From Nocardia sp. SYP-A9097 (lineage in GTDB: Bacteria > Actinomycetota > Actinomycetes > Mycobacteriales > Mycobacteriaceae), in the NCBI RefSeq assembly GCF_009649815.1, contig NZ_WJIC01000050.1, forward strand, positions 1 to 32,853: a stretch of 32,853 nucleotides of DNA. The letters run 5' to 3'. The translations under genes were made by a program, and so were the position numbers. Below the pieces are notes generated by a model, which saw only the letters and a list, made by a program, of their open reading frames with translations, made no database searches and was not told the DNA's origin. Numbering within the stretch: position 1 is the stretch's first letter; each line of letters starts with the position of its first letter. Shown one piece after another: positions 7,500 to 14,192 of this stretch.

Positions 7500-8633
7500 A
7501 TGACCGCACGCACCTCCGTCGGCACCGTCGAGGATCTGCACGCCTCGGCCACCCGGGTCTGCGGCCTCGAAGACTTCGGCTCGGACGACTACCTGGAGGG
7601 TTTGAGCACCCTGCTCGAGTCGTACCAGCGCGACGCCGGACTCACCGAGCTCGGCTCCAAGATGAGCCGATTCTTCCTGCGCGGGGCCCTCGTCGCCCGC
7701 GCACTGAGCGAAGCCTCCTGGAAAGCCAACCCGGCATACGCCGAAACCCCCGTCACCAGGCCGATTTTCGTGACCGGCCTGCCGCGCACCGGCACCACCG
7801 CCCTGCATCGGCTACTCGCCGCCGACCCGGGGCATCAGGCCCTGGAGATGTGGCTGGCCGACTTCCCGCAGCCGCGCCCGCCGCGCGACACCTGGGCCGA
7901 GAATCCTGTCTACCAGCGCATCGACGCCGGATTCGCACAGCATCGCATCGAGAATCCGGAATTCATGGGCGTGCACTATATGAGCGCCGCCGATGTGGAG
8001 GAGTGCTGGCAGCTGCTGCGGCAGACGGCCAAGTCGATCTCGTACGAATCCCTGGCGTACCTGCCCACCTACTCGCAGTGGCTGCGCAAACAGGATTGGA
8101 CCGACGCCTACACCCGGCATCGAAAGAACCTGCAGCTCATCGGAGTTGGTGACGAACGGCGCTGGGTGCTCAAGAATCCGAGCCACCTGTTCGCCCTCGA
8201 CGCGCTCATGGCGGTGTACCCGGACGCGCTCATCATCCAGACGCATCGCGATCCGGTGACCATTGTCGGCTCGTCGTGCAGCCTCTCGGATCAGGCCGCG
8301 CGTGGCTGGTCCACCACCTTCGTGGGCGAGACCATCGGCAAGTCGCAGTTGGAGCTGTGGTCGCGGGGACTGCGCGAGTTCAATGCGGCCCGCGCTCGGT
8401 ACAACCCCGAGCAGTTCCTCGATATCCAATTCGACGAATTGCGCGCCGACCCGATGGGCACCGTCGAAAAGATCTACGGCGCTTTCGGAATCGATTTCAC
8501 AACTCCGGCGCGCACGGCCATGGGTTCCCTCGACGAGGAGAGCAAGAGTGGTGACCGCAAACCCGTGCACCGGTACTCCCTGGCCGATTACGGGCTGACC
8601 GAAGCGCAGGTCAGGGCCGAATTCGAAGCCTGA
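7500..8633 (+). CDS. PAPS-dependent sulfotransferase, Sulfotransfer_3-like
   Basis: A 377-residue sulfotransferase. TGLPRTGTT (residues 92-100) is the 5'-phosphosulfate-binding loop. RWVLKNPSH (221-229) and THRDP (248-252) form the 3'-phosphate-binding region with the usual Arg/Ser contacts. The family moves sulfate from PAPS to hydroxyl groups of small molecules or lipids. A clear AAGGAG lies at 7486-7491, ahead of ATG 7500. From memory it resembles the mycobacterial Rv3529c/Rv2267c group, whose substrates I do not know to be firmly settled. Being last in a co-directional run that begins with cysD and cysNC, it is the likely consumer of the PAPS made by that pair. The acceptor cannot be deduced. 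Confidence 0.92.
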   Translation: MTARTSVGTVEDLHASATRVCGLEDFGSDDYLEGLSTLLESYQRDAGLTELGSKMSRFFLRGALVARALSEASWKANPAYAETPVTRPIFVTGLPRTGTTALHRLLAADPGHQALEMWLADFPQPRPPRDTWAENPVYQRIDAGFAQHRIENPEFMGVHYMSAADVEECWQLLRQTAKSISYESLAYLPTYSQWLRKQDWTDAYTRHRKNLQLIGVGDERRWVLKNPSHLFALDALMAVYPDALIIQTHRDPVTIVGSSCSLSDQAARGWSTTFVGETIGKSQLELWSRGLREFNAARARYNPEQFLDIQFDELRADPMGTVEKIYGAFGIDFTTPARTAMGSLDEESKSGDRKPVHRYSLADYGLTEAQVRAEFEA

Positions 8634-8656
8634 TCAAGGACCCGAGTCCTTCCAGA

Positions 8657-8701
8657 TATGGTTAGCGTCACCTAACCAGCTATGGTTAGCATCGCCTAAC
8701 C
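8657..8701. promoter_or_regulatory. Array of four alternating GGTTAG/CTAACC half-sites
   Basis: Two 21-bp direct repeats (8657-8677 and 8681-8701, period 24) differ at three positions. Each contains GGTTAG, six bases, then CTAACC. Because the gap between repeats is also six bases between half-sites, the array reads as four half-sites in alternating orientation, 12 bases apart: 8660, 8672, 8684, 8696. It lies between the sulfotransferase stop and the lipoprotein gene, so it is probably an operator for the latter. It is not a standard IdeR/DtxR iron box, where the two halves are separated by one base. Confidence 0.6.
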
Positions 8702-8737
8702 GCGGATATGCGGTCTGGACTGGAAGGACGAAGGAAA

Positions 8738-10087
8738 TTGAACGGACGCTTGTACAGCGCCGCACCGGTGCGCAAGAACCTTCTGCGCATCTCGGCCCTC
8801 GGCGTGGCGCTGCTCGTCGCCGCCGCCTGCTCCAAATCGGAGCCGGTGGCCGACAACTACCCGCAGGCCCTGGACGGTAACCATTACGCCCAGACCAACC
8901 TGGCCGCGGACAAGGACTCGTACAAGGCGCAGTTCACCTACCCGGACATGGTCAATGCCTGGGGCCTGGCCGATCGGCCCAAGGGTGCGGGCGGCCACTT
9001 CTGGGTCGGCGGCGGCGGTTTCTCCTTCCAGTTCGTCGGTGATGTCACCAAATCCGCGGATCCCAAGTTCCAGAAGCTCTTTCAGGATCCGCTGAAGCTC
9101 GTCAATGTCCCCGGCGCGGACTCCGACAGCTCGGACAAGAGCATCGGCAAGACCACCGGCGTCATCTTCAACCCCGCACCCATCACCTCGGACCTGTTCG
9201 TGGTGAAGGACCAGCCGGTCACCTACGACGGCAAGACCGAAAAGCTCACCGGCTCTTCACGATTCATCTTCGCCACCGACTCCGGCAAGATCTCCGCCTG
9301 GACCGAACAGGGCACCGGCGGCCAGATCGTGCGCCACGACGGCCCCGCCAACGTCGTGTTCGACGGCTCGGAGAAGGGCATGCAGTTCTTCGGCCTCGCC
9401 CTGACCCCGTCCGGCGACAAGCTCCTCGCCGCCGACTTCGGTGCGAACCCGCAGATCCGCGCCTTCGACAAGAACTGGCAGCCGATCCCCACCGGCGGCT
9501 TCGCCAACCCCTTCGCCACCGGCGACACCATCGACGCCACCGACCCCGCCAAGGGTAAGGCCGTCAAGCCCGGCGATCCGGCCCCCTGGAACGTGACCAC
9601 CATCGGCAAGCGCGTCTTCATCTCGTACGCCACCACCAAGCCGGACGAGCAGGACGCCACGAAGATTGATGTGGGCGAAGAGGATTCGCTCGACAAGGCC
9701 GCCGACAAGGCATCGGGTGGCAAGCCCGGCAAGGGTAAGGTCGCCGAATTCGACGCCACCGGCAAGCTGGTCCGCACCATCGACGGCGACGACCGCTTCA
9801 ACGCCCCCTGGGGCGTCACCATCGCCCCCGAAGGCTTCGGCCCGCTGAGCGGCAAGATCCTGGTCGGCAACTTCGGCGGCCTGGGCCACATCGTCGCCAT
9901 CGACGACGCCACCGGCAAGCCTGTCGACTACCTCCGCAACACCACCGGCAAGCCGATCGAGATCCCCGGCCTGTGGGCGCTGATGTTCGGCAATGGTGAA
10001 AGCCTCGGCGACTCTGACGCCCTGTACTTCACCGCCGGACCCGAAGACGAGAAAGACGGACTCTTCGGCAGCCTGCGCCTGCAGTAA
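8738..10087 (+). CDS. Exported lipoprotein, TIGR03118-like (beta-propeller type)
   Basis: About 449 residues. The N-terminus is basic, followed by a hydrophobic stretch and Ala-Ala-Ala-Cys with Cys31 as the lipidation site, so the product is predicted to be a membrane-anchored exported lipoprotein. The mature part (HYAQTNLAADKDSYKAQFT, then MVNAWGLADR, later NVVFDGSEKGMQFFGLALT and FNAPWGVTIAPEGFGPLSGK) has the strand-turn layout and 'N.WGL'/'PWG..IAP' signatures of TIGR03118 proteins, which look like beta-propellers and have no assigned activity. The start is uncertain: TTG 8738 is preferred because GGAAGGA lies about 9 nt upstream. ATG 8708 has no ribosome site and sits against the operator array. 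Codons here are very C-ending, suggesting good expression. Its link to the sulfation genes upstream is unknown. Confidence 0.8.
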   Translation: MNGRLYSAAPVRKNLLRISALGVALLVAAACSKSEPVADNYPQALDGNHYAQTNLAADKDSYKAQFTYPDMVNAWGLADRPKGAGGHFWVGGGGFSFQFVGDVTKSADPKFQKLFQDPLKLVNVPGADSDSSDKSIGKTTGVIFNPAPITSDLFVVKDQPVTYDGKTEKLTGSSRFIFATDSGKISAWTEQGTGGQIVRHDGPANVVFDGSEKGMQFFGLALTPSGDKLLAADFGANPQIRAFDKNWQPIPTGGFANPFATGDTIDATDPAKGKAVKPGDPAPWNVTTIGKRVFISYATTKPDEQDATKIDVGEEDSLDKAADKASGGKPGKGKVAEFDATGKLVRTIDGDDRFNAPWGVTIAPEGFGPLSGKILVGNFGGLGHIVAIDDATGKPVDYLRNTTGKPIEIPGLWALMFGNGESLGDSDALYFTAGPEDEKDGLFGSLRLQ

Positions 10088-10102
10088 TCAATATCTGATG
10101 TG

Positions 10103-10135
10103 AATGTCCCGAGTCGCTCTGCGGCTCGGGACATT
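10103..10135 (+). terminator. Hairpin terminator after the lipoprotein gene
   Basis: An 11-bp perfect stem (AATGTCCCGAG with CTCGGGACATT) encloses an 11-base loop, starting 15 bases after the lipoprotein stop. The stem can extend inward with further CGC/GCG pairing. A short T-rich stretch (CGCTTTT) follows, supporting intrinsic termination. Confidence 0.8.
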
Positions 10136-10250
10136 TCGCTTTTCAAGACAAAAGATGCCTGGACAAGAAGAGCGAAAGATGAAAGACCAAGAATTCTGAA
10201 TATCCTTGTATCACAATGGTTTTCGCCTTTCCGGGTATGTTTTTCGGCGG

Positions 10251-10263
10251 TAGAATAGAGGTA
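10251..10263 (+). promoter_or_regulatory. -10 element for a probably leaderless 13E12 transcript
   Basis: TAGAAT at 10251-10256 matches the TANNNT -10 pattern and ends six bases before the ATG at 10263, so transcription should begin at or next to the start codon. Leaderless transcripts with this spacing are common in mycobacteria and related genera. No good -35 is visible. Confidence 0.5.
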
Positions 10264-11750
10264 TGAATCCCGGGGGAAAGACCAGCATCGTGGACGGCGC
10301 GCACGCGTTGGTCGCGGCGGTGCAAACCCTGGCCGAGGAATCGCTGTATCCGCTCAACGATGATGAATTCGCCTCGGTGATGGCCGAGGTCGAGGGGGCG
10401 ATGCGGCAATTGGAGACGGTCAAGCATCGGTTCGTCGCCGATACCGAGCGGCGCTCGCTCGCGGATCGGGCGGGATTCAAGCGGACCCATATCTATTTGG
10501 AGCGGACGCTGCGGTTGAGTCATGCCGAAGCCCTTGCACGGGTGCGGGCAGCGGAGAAGCTGAGCCCGCAAATCTCAAAGCAGGGTGAGGATTTGGGTCC
10601 GGCACTGCCGTATGTGGCTGCCGCGCAATGTGAGGGCGCGATTTCGGCGGATCATGCGCGGCGGATAGCGTGGATTATCAAGCGCCTGCCGGAGATCACC
10701 ACGGATGCGGAGAAGGAGAACGCCGAGCGGATCCTCACCGAGTATGCGTGCGAGGGTTCTCCGGATGTGCTGCCCGGCCTCGGTGAGGAGATCATGTGCC
10801 GTATCGACCCCGACGGCACGCTGACCACCGAGGAGGATCGGCAGCGTCGGCGCGGGATCACCGTGGGGAAGCAGCGGGTGGATGGGATGTCGGAGTTGTG
10901 CGGGGAGATCACTCCGGAGCTGCGAGCGGTCCTGGATGCGTTACTGGCCAAGTACGCGCGCCCCGGCATGTGCAACCCCGAGGATCCTGAAAGCCCGTGC
11001 ACCGCACCGGCTGCCGACGATGTCGATGTTCTCGCCGCCGCCGCGCAGCGCGATACCCGCACCACCGCGCAACGCAATCATGATGCGCTGCTGGGTTTCC
11101 TGCGCTTCGACATCGACAACACAAAGCTGGGCGCGCACCGTGGTCTGCCGGTGGCGCTGATGATCACCATGACACTCGACGAGGTGGAGCGAGCCGCGGG
11201 AGTGGCCACCACCGCCACCGGCGGTACCGTCTCGATCCCGGCCGCATTGAAGCTCGCGCAAGGTTCACGCCCGTGGCTGGTAGTCCTGGACGGCGGCGGA
11301 AGGCCTTTGCATCTGGGTCGAGGCCGCCGATTGGCCAGTCCCGCACAGCGCTTGGCATTGATCGCCGCCGAGAAGGGCTGCACCCGGCCCGGTTGCAGCG
11401 CGCCCGCCTCCTTGGCTGCGGCGCACCATGTGACCGAGCACTCGAAGAATGGTCCGACCGATATCGAGAATCTGACCTTGGCCTGCGATTCCTGCCACGC
11501 TCGGATTCATGACGGTCCGGGTGGGTGGAAGACGGTGAAACTGCCTTCGGACCACAAGTTCCCGGGCCGCACCGGATGGATCGCCCCGTCCTCGATCGAT
11601 CGTTCCGGGACGCCGAAGGTGAATCAGCGGCACCACCTCGGCGAGCAACTCGCGATCGGGTTGGCTCGGATTCATGCGCGCAATGAGATTGCCGCGCAAC
11701 GGTACCGGGCGCGATTGCGCCCCCGAGTGCCGACGCGTTCCAACTACTAG
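10263..11750 (+). CDS. 13E12-family protein: DUF222 domain plus HNH endonuclease motif
   Basis: A 495-residue member of the '13E12 repeat' family, widespread and multicopy in mycobacteria and nocardiae. Residues about 25-330 form the largely helical DUF222 region. The C-terminal part has the HNH arrangement: two Cys (CTRPGC), then AAHHVTEHSKNGPTDIENL with the catalytic-type His pair, then CDSCHARIHDG with the second Cys pair and closing His. The Cys residues probably bind structural zinc. HNH nucleases cut DNA, but I know of no defined role for this family; some mycobacterial copies are in SOS regulons. No LexA-type box (TCGAAC-N4-GTTCGA) was found upstream here. The gene faces the amidase gene across a gap holding an inverted-repeat element, and is probably translated from a leaderless message. 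Confidence 0.9.
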   Translation: MNPGGKTSIVDGAHALVAAVQTLAEESLYPLNDDEFASVMAEVEGAMRQLETVKHRFVADTERRSLADRAGFKRTHIYLERTLRLSHAEALARVRAAEKLSPQISKQGEDLGPALPYVAAAQCEGAISADHARRIAWIIKRLPEITTDAEKENAERILTEYACEGSPDVLPGLGEEIMCRIDPDGTLTTEEDRQRRRGITVGKQRVDGMSELCGEITPELRAVLDALLAKYARPGMCNPEDPESPCTAPAADDVDVLAAAAQRDTRTTAQRNHDALLGFLRFDIDNTKLGAHRGLPVALMITMTLDEVERAAGVATTATGGTVSIPAALKLAQGSRPWLVVLDGGGRPLHLGRGRRLASPAQRLALIAAEKGCTRPGCSAPASLAAAHHVTEHSKNGPTDIENLTLACDSCHARIHDGPGGWKTVKLPSDHKFPGRTGWIAPSSIDRSGTPKVNQRHHLGEQLAIGLARIHARNEIAAQRYRARLRPRVPTRSNY

Positions 11751-11761
11751 TACCGGTAATG

Positions 11762-11797
11762 GTCCCGGGGCCTTCGTAGCCGAAGACCCTGCGGGAC
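11762..11797 (+). terminator. Strong hairpin after the 13E12 gene
   Basis: GTCCCG pairs with CGGGAC (outer, 11762-11767 and 11792-11797), GGG with CCC, and CTTCG with CGAAG around a TAGC loop, with one C/A mismatch and a two-base bulge. It begins 12 bases after the stop codon. No T-run follows, so it may end transcription without the classical U-tract or be part of the neighbouring repeat element. Confidence 0.5.
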
Positions 11798-11854
11798 ATC
11801 ACGTTCCAGCGGGGTTCGGAAGAGGGCCAAGATTCTTCGGAGTGGGAACCTCGC

Positions 11855-11926
11855 CTGCCGTACCCGACTTTCGCTCCCCCTTTGGGAGCCGCACTCTCAC
11901 CTACCAGCCTGGCTGGCAGGCCGTGG
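11855..11926 (+). repeat. 72-bp inverted repeat, arm 1
   Basis: This 72-base arm matches the reverse complement of 12190-12261 without any insertion or deletion and with 8 mismatches (about 89% identity). Near its inner end is a short hairpin core, CCAGCC-T-GGCTGG. Downstream of the arm comes a G-poor A/C-rich tract, mirrored loosely at the other arm, so the true repeat unit may be longer than 72 bases. Confidence 0.85.
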
Positions 11927-11992
11927 TCCGGATCTCGAGCAGAGAACACAAACCCCAAAGACCAAAACCCCCAAACCGCCCGCCCTCGAAGC

Positions 11993-12061
11993 CATCACAC
12001 CCCGGGTCTAATTAGCACACCCCTTGGTATGGGGTGTGCGGGTACGAGAGGGGGTGTGATG
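11993..12061. repeat. Nested dyad with four CACACCCC/GGGGTGTG sites on a 20-bp period
   Basis: The outer arms CATCACACCCC (11993-12003) and GGGGTGTGATG (12051-12061) pair perfectly over 11 bp. The inner arms GCACACCCC (12015-12023) and GGGGTGTGC (12031-12039) pair over 9 bp around a 7-base loop. The two intervening segments are both 11 bases long. CACACCCC starts at 11996 and 12016, and GGGGTGTG at 12031 and 12051, so the four sites are symmetric and 20 bases apart on each side. Confidence 0.8.
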
Positions 12062-12189
12062 AGTCGATAAGGGTGTTCGCCGTGCCCCCGAGACCCTTCA
12101 CCTTGTCCGGATTGTCTAATTCGAGTCGGTGGTTCTTCTCGTCCTGGCGTCTTTTGTCTTGTTTTTTGTTGTCATGGTTCTGAAGGTTC

Positions 12190-12261
12190 CCACGGCCACC
12201 CAGCCAGGCTGGGTCGTGAGAGTGCGGCACCCAAAGGGCGAGCGAAAGCCGGGTACGGCAG
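12190..12261 (-). repeat. 72-bp inverted repeat, arm 2
   Basis: Inverted partner of 11855-11926. The hairpin core is kept here with a longer stem: ACCCAGCC-A-GGCTGGGT. Five of the eight differences between the arms fall in the bases flanking the GCC/GGC hairpin core, yet each copy can still form a stem there. Confidence 0.85.
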
Positions 12262-12378
12262 ACGAAGTAACCACACTGCCAGTTCTGCTTTGCAGCCCGG
12301 TTGGGAAGATCAACACCATCCGCGAACCGAAGCGACATGGGTCGGCCACAGAACTCCAGTACCACCAACAGGGCAATC

Positions 12379-13422
12379 TCAGCCGAGCTGGGATAGGGCG
12401 GTGAGAAGCGGCAGGATGGTATGCAGAAAATCCCCCGGGCACGAGGTTTCGCCGCAAATGTCTTGCCAGTCACCATGACCCGAAACGCCGGGCTTGGTGG
12501 CGGTGATCCCATTCACTGGATTCACGTAGTTGATCTGGGCGAAGGGGTGAATGCCCAACCCAGAGCAGAGCCGAGTCAAAACTATGTCGAGGCTGTGCAG
12601 GGCCGCCTTGCTGGGCAGCGTATGGCTGAAGTCGCCGATCAGGCAGATGCCGATATTTCCCGAATTCGCCCCGCGCACATGGCCTGCCGTCACCACCTCG
12701 GCTCCGGGCTTCAGGTCCGCGCCCGGTTTGAAGATAGGGGCGTCGTCCGTGCCGGGATGGCGGGCGGAGTAAATGACGCCGTTCGGGTCGATCATGAGGT
12801 GATAACCGACGTCGCCCCAGCCTTGGCCGTCCGGGTCCGGAAGGGCGTGGAAGCGGTAGACGCCGCGTACCGCGTCGCGGTAGTCGTCGTATTCCTGGCC
12901 GGTGGGGATTTGGGTGTGATGGACCGTAATCACCTGTGCCGGTGAGTATTCCGGTTCACCCCAGGTTTGCAGGGATTCGTCCGCGCCCCAGCCCGATCGG
13001 GTGACCGCTGGAAAACCCCATGCGTAGGAGGTGGTTACCGGGGTCTTGAACGGCTGGGCGGTCACCGGCGCGAAAATGGTGGGGAGCGTGATGTTTTCGG
13101 CGATCACATCGACCTTGTCTGCCCCCGCCGGAATCGGCACGATCTCCGAGAGCTTGCCCGGGCGATCATCGCGTCCGTGCGCGGTCCGGCGCACCGGCAC
13201 CGGATCGGTCCATGCGCCCGCGACCCGGAATCGCACCGAGGCGGGTTTCGCGGCCGGTTCCACATCTCGCAATGCGGTGAAAAGCCCGCCCTTGCAATCG
13301 GTTCCCTCGACGGGCCCGGCCTGCGCGCTGCCACGCGCCCCGAGCATTCCGGCCGCAGCGACAGCAGCGGCCCCGGTCAGTAGTGTGCGGCGATCGATTC
13401 GATTGTTCTGTGTCACTTCCAC
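12379..13422 (-). CDS. Tat-exported N-acetylmuramoyl-L-alanine amidase (PGRP/Amidase_2)
   Basis: A 347-residue protein with a twin-arginine signal (DRRTLLTGAAAVAAAGMLGA, cleavage near AQA at about residue 35), an N-terminal beta-rich region, and a C-terminal PGRP/Amidase_2 domain. Probable zinc ligands are the His in ITVHHTQ, the His in GHGDW and the Cys in SCPGDF, the H/H/C set of T7 lysozyme-like amidases. The GWGDVGYHLMID segment supplies the conserved Tyr. The enzyme should cut the bond between muramic acid and L-Ala in peptidoglycan outside the membrane, in a folded state after Tat export. The ATG lies 41 bases downstream of the TetR gene on the same strand. Its 3' end converges on the 13E12 gene. 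Confidence 0.92.
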   Translation of the reverse strand: MEVTQNNRIDRRTLLTGAAAVAAAGMLGARGSAQAGPVEGTDCKGGLFTALRDVEPAAKPASVRFRVAGAWTDPVPVRRTAHGRDDRPGKLSEIVPIPAGADKVDVIAENITLPTIFAPVTAQPFKTPVTTSYAWGFPAVTRSGWGADESLQTWGEPEYSPAQVITVHHTQIPTGQEYDDYRDAVRGVYRFHALPDPDGQGWGDVGYHLMIDPNGVIYSARHPGTDDAPIFKPGADLKPGAEVVTAGHVRGANSGNIGICLIGDFSHTLPSKAALHSLDIVLTRLCSGLGIHPFAQINYVNPVNGITATKPGVSGHGDWQDICGETSCPGDFLHTILPLLTALSQLG

Positions 13423-13463
13423 CCTCGCTCTCTCGTCCGATGAATCGTACGAAAGAGCAACGG

Positions 13464-14096
13464 CTACTCGGTGACCCGCTCCGGAAATCGGGCCGTGAGT
13501 CCGTCGACGAAGGCGTTCAGGGCCAATTCGAAACTCTCGGAATCGATTTCGTCGGCGCGGGCGCGCAGCAGATGCGCCTGTTCCAGGTGTGGGTAGCGGT
13601 CCCGGTATACCTGCACGTCATCGACGAATCCTCGGGAGAAGGAGCCGATGGTCGCGCCCATGACCAGATAGCGGGTGGCCGCGCCGATCATGGTGGCCTC
13701 GCGCGGCGGCCAGCCCGCACCGACCAGACCGCCGTGCACCGCGTCGGCGTGGTGCAGATTTTCATCCCGTTTGCCCGGACCGGTCGCCAGGTAGGGCACG
13801 AAATTGGGGTGGGCGACCAGTTCATCGCGATAGGACCGTGCCCAGGACATCAGCCCGTGCTGCCAATCGCCCGCGTCGAAGGCGGAGGTGTCGACGCGGC
13901 TCATGATGCTCGCGGCGATGTCATCGAGAAGATCGTCTTTGGTGGGGTAGTGGCCGTAGAGCGAGGCGGCCTGCACACCCAGTTCGGCGGCGAGCTTGCG
14001 CATGGACAGCTCGGCCAGCCCGTCACGGTCGACCAGGGTCAGTGCGGCGTCGCGAATGCGTTCGCGGCTCAGGAGCGGCACTTTCGGTCGGGCCAT
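13464..14096 (-). CDS. TetR-family repressor divergent from the acyl-CoA operon
   Basis: A 210-residue TetR/AcrR protein. The N-terminal helix-turn-helix covers about residues 10-60 (IRDAALTLVDRDGLAELSMRKLA, then AASLYGHYPTKDDLLDDI). The rest is a helical ligand domain of the TetR_C type with GAATRYLVMGATIGSFSRGF. It lies divergent to a fatty-acid degradation operon with a 96-base gap that contains a CCTAAC-N8-GTTAGG dyad overlapping the operon's ribosome site. This makes it the probable local repressor, lifted by an acyl-CoA or related intermediate, as for many actinobacterial TetR regulators of lipid genes. The inducer is unknown. The amidase gene downstream may be co-transcribed. Confidence 0.9.
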   Translation of the reverse strand: MARPKVPLLSRERIRDAALTLVDRDGLAELSMRKLAAELGVQAASLYGHYPTKDDLLDDIAASIMSRVDTSAFDAGDWQHGLMSWARSYRDELVAHPNFVPYLATGPGKRDENLHHADAVHGGLVGAGWPPREATMIGAATRYLVMGATIGSFSRGFVDDVQVYRDRYPHLEQAHLLRARADEIDSESFELALNAFVDGLTARFPERVTE

Positions 14097-14101
14097 GGCT
14101 A

Positions 14102-14150
14102 GAAGTTATCACCCGCTACTTGAAAAACCGAACAGCGTTAGGATAACTTC
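14102..14150. repeat. 9-bp inverted repeat in the TetR/acyl-CoA dehydrogenase gap
   Basis: GAAGTTATC (14102-14110) and GATAACTTC (14142-14150) are perfect inverted copies 31 bases apart, flanking the promoter region of the TetR gene. Between them is CCGAAC-AGC-GTTAGG (14128-14142), related to the downstream operator but with shorter spacing. It may be a second regulator site or a looping pair. Confidence 0.45.
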
Positions 14151-14161
14151 GCAGGCATAAA

Positions 14162-14181
14162 CCTAACAACGTTTGGTTAGG
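14162..14181. promoter_or_regulatory. Candidate TetR operator overlapping the acyl-CoA dehydrogenase ribosome site
   Basis: CCTAAC (14162-14167) and GTTAGG (14176-14181) form a dyad with an 8-base spacer. Its right end overlaps AGGAG (14179-14183), the ribosome-binding site of the gene starting at 14193. Protein bound here would block transcription or translation initiation of the operon. The same CCTAAC-N8-GTTAG pattern occurs at 8671-8689. Confidence 0.55.
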
Positions 14182-14192
14182 AGCCATTCAAA

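Larger units (their letters stand above)
11751..12378. other. Gene-free interval between convergent genes
   Basis: About 630 bases between the 13E12 gene and the amidase, which converge here, so no promoter is expected. It contains, in order: a hairpin (11762-11797), a 72-bp repeat arm (11855-11926), an A/C-rich tract (about 11940-11985), a nested dyad (11993-12061), a G/T-rich tract (about 12128-12180), the inverted second arm (12190-12261), and about 115 bases without visible structure. Open frames in it have no protein-like character. Confidence 0.7.

Noticed and set aside
8657..8701. IdeR/DtxR iron box
   Set aside because: Half-sites GGTTAG and CTAACC match, but the six-base separation does not fit the 19-bp iron box, and the outer TTA/TAA bases are absent.
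8657..8701. CRISPR-like direct repeats
   Set aside because: Only two units with a 3-base separation and internal dyads; fits an operator array, not a repeat-spacer array.
10200..10262. LexA/SOS box ahead of the 13E12 gene
   Set aside because: Some mycobacterial 13E12 genes are SOS-controlled, but no TCGAAC-N4-GTTCGA pattern is present here.
11164..11958. 264-codon minus-strand frame over the 13E12 gene end
   Set aside because: Antisense to the HNH domain and running into the repeat region; Arg/Ser-rich with no motif.
12012..12512. Open frames inside the intergenic repeat element (also 12129-12404 and 12116-12457)
   Set aside because: They cross repeat arms and the amidase 3' end; translations of the two arms look alike only because the DNA is repeated. 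No coding signature.
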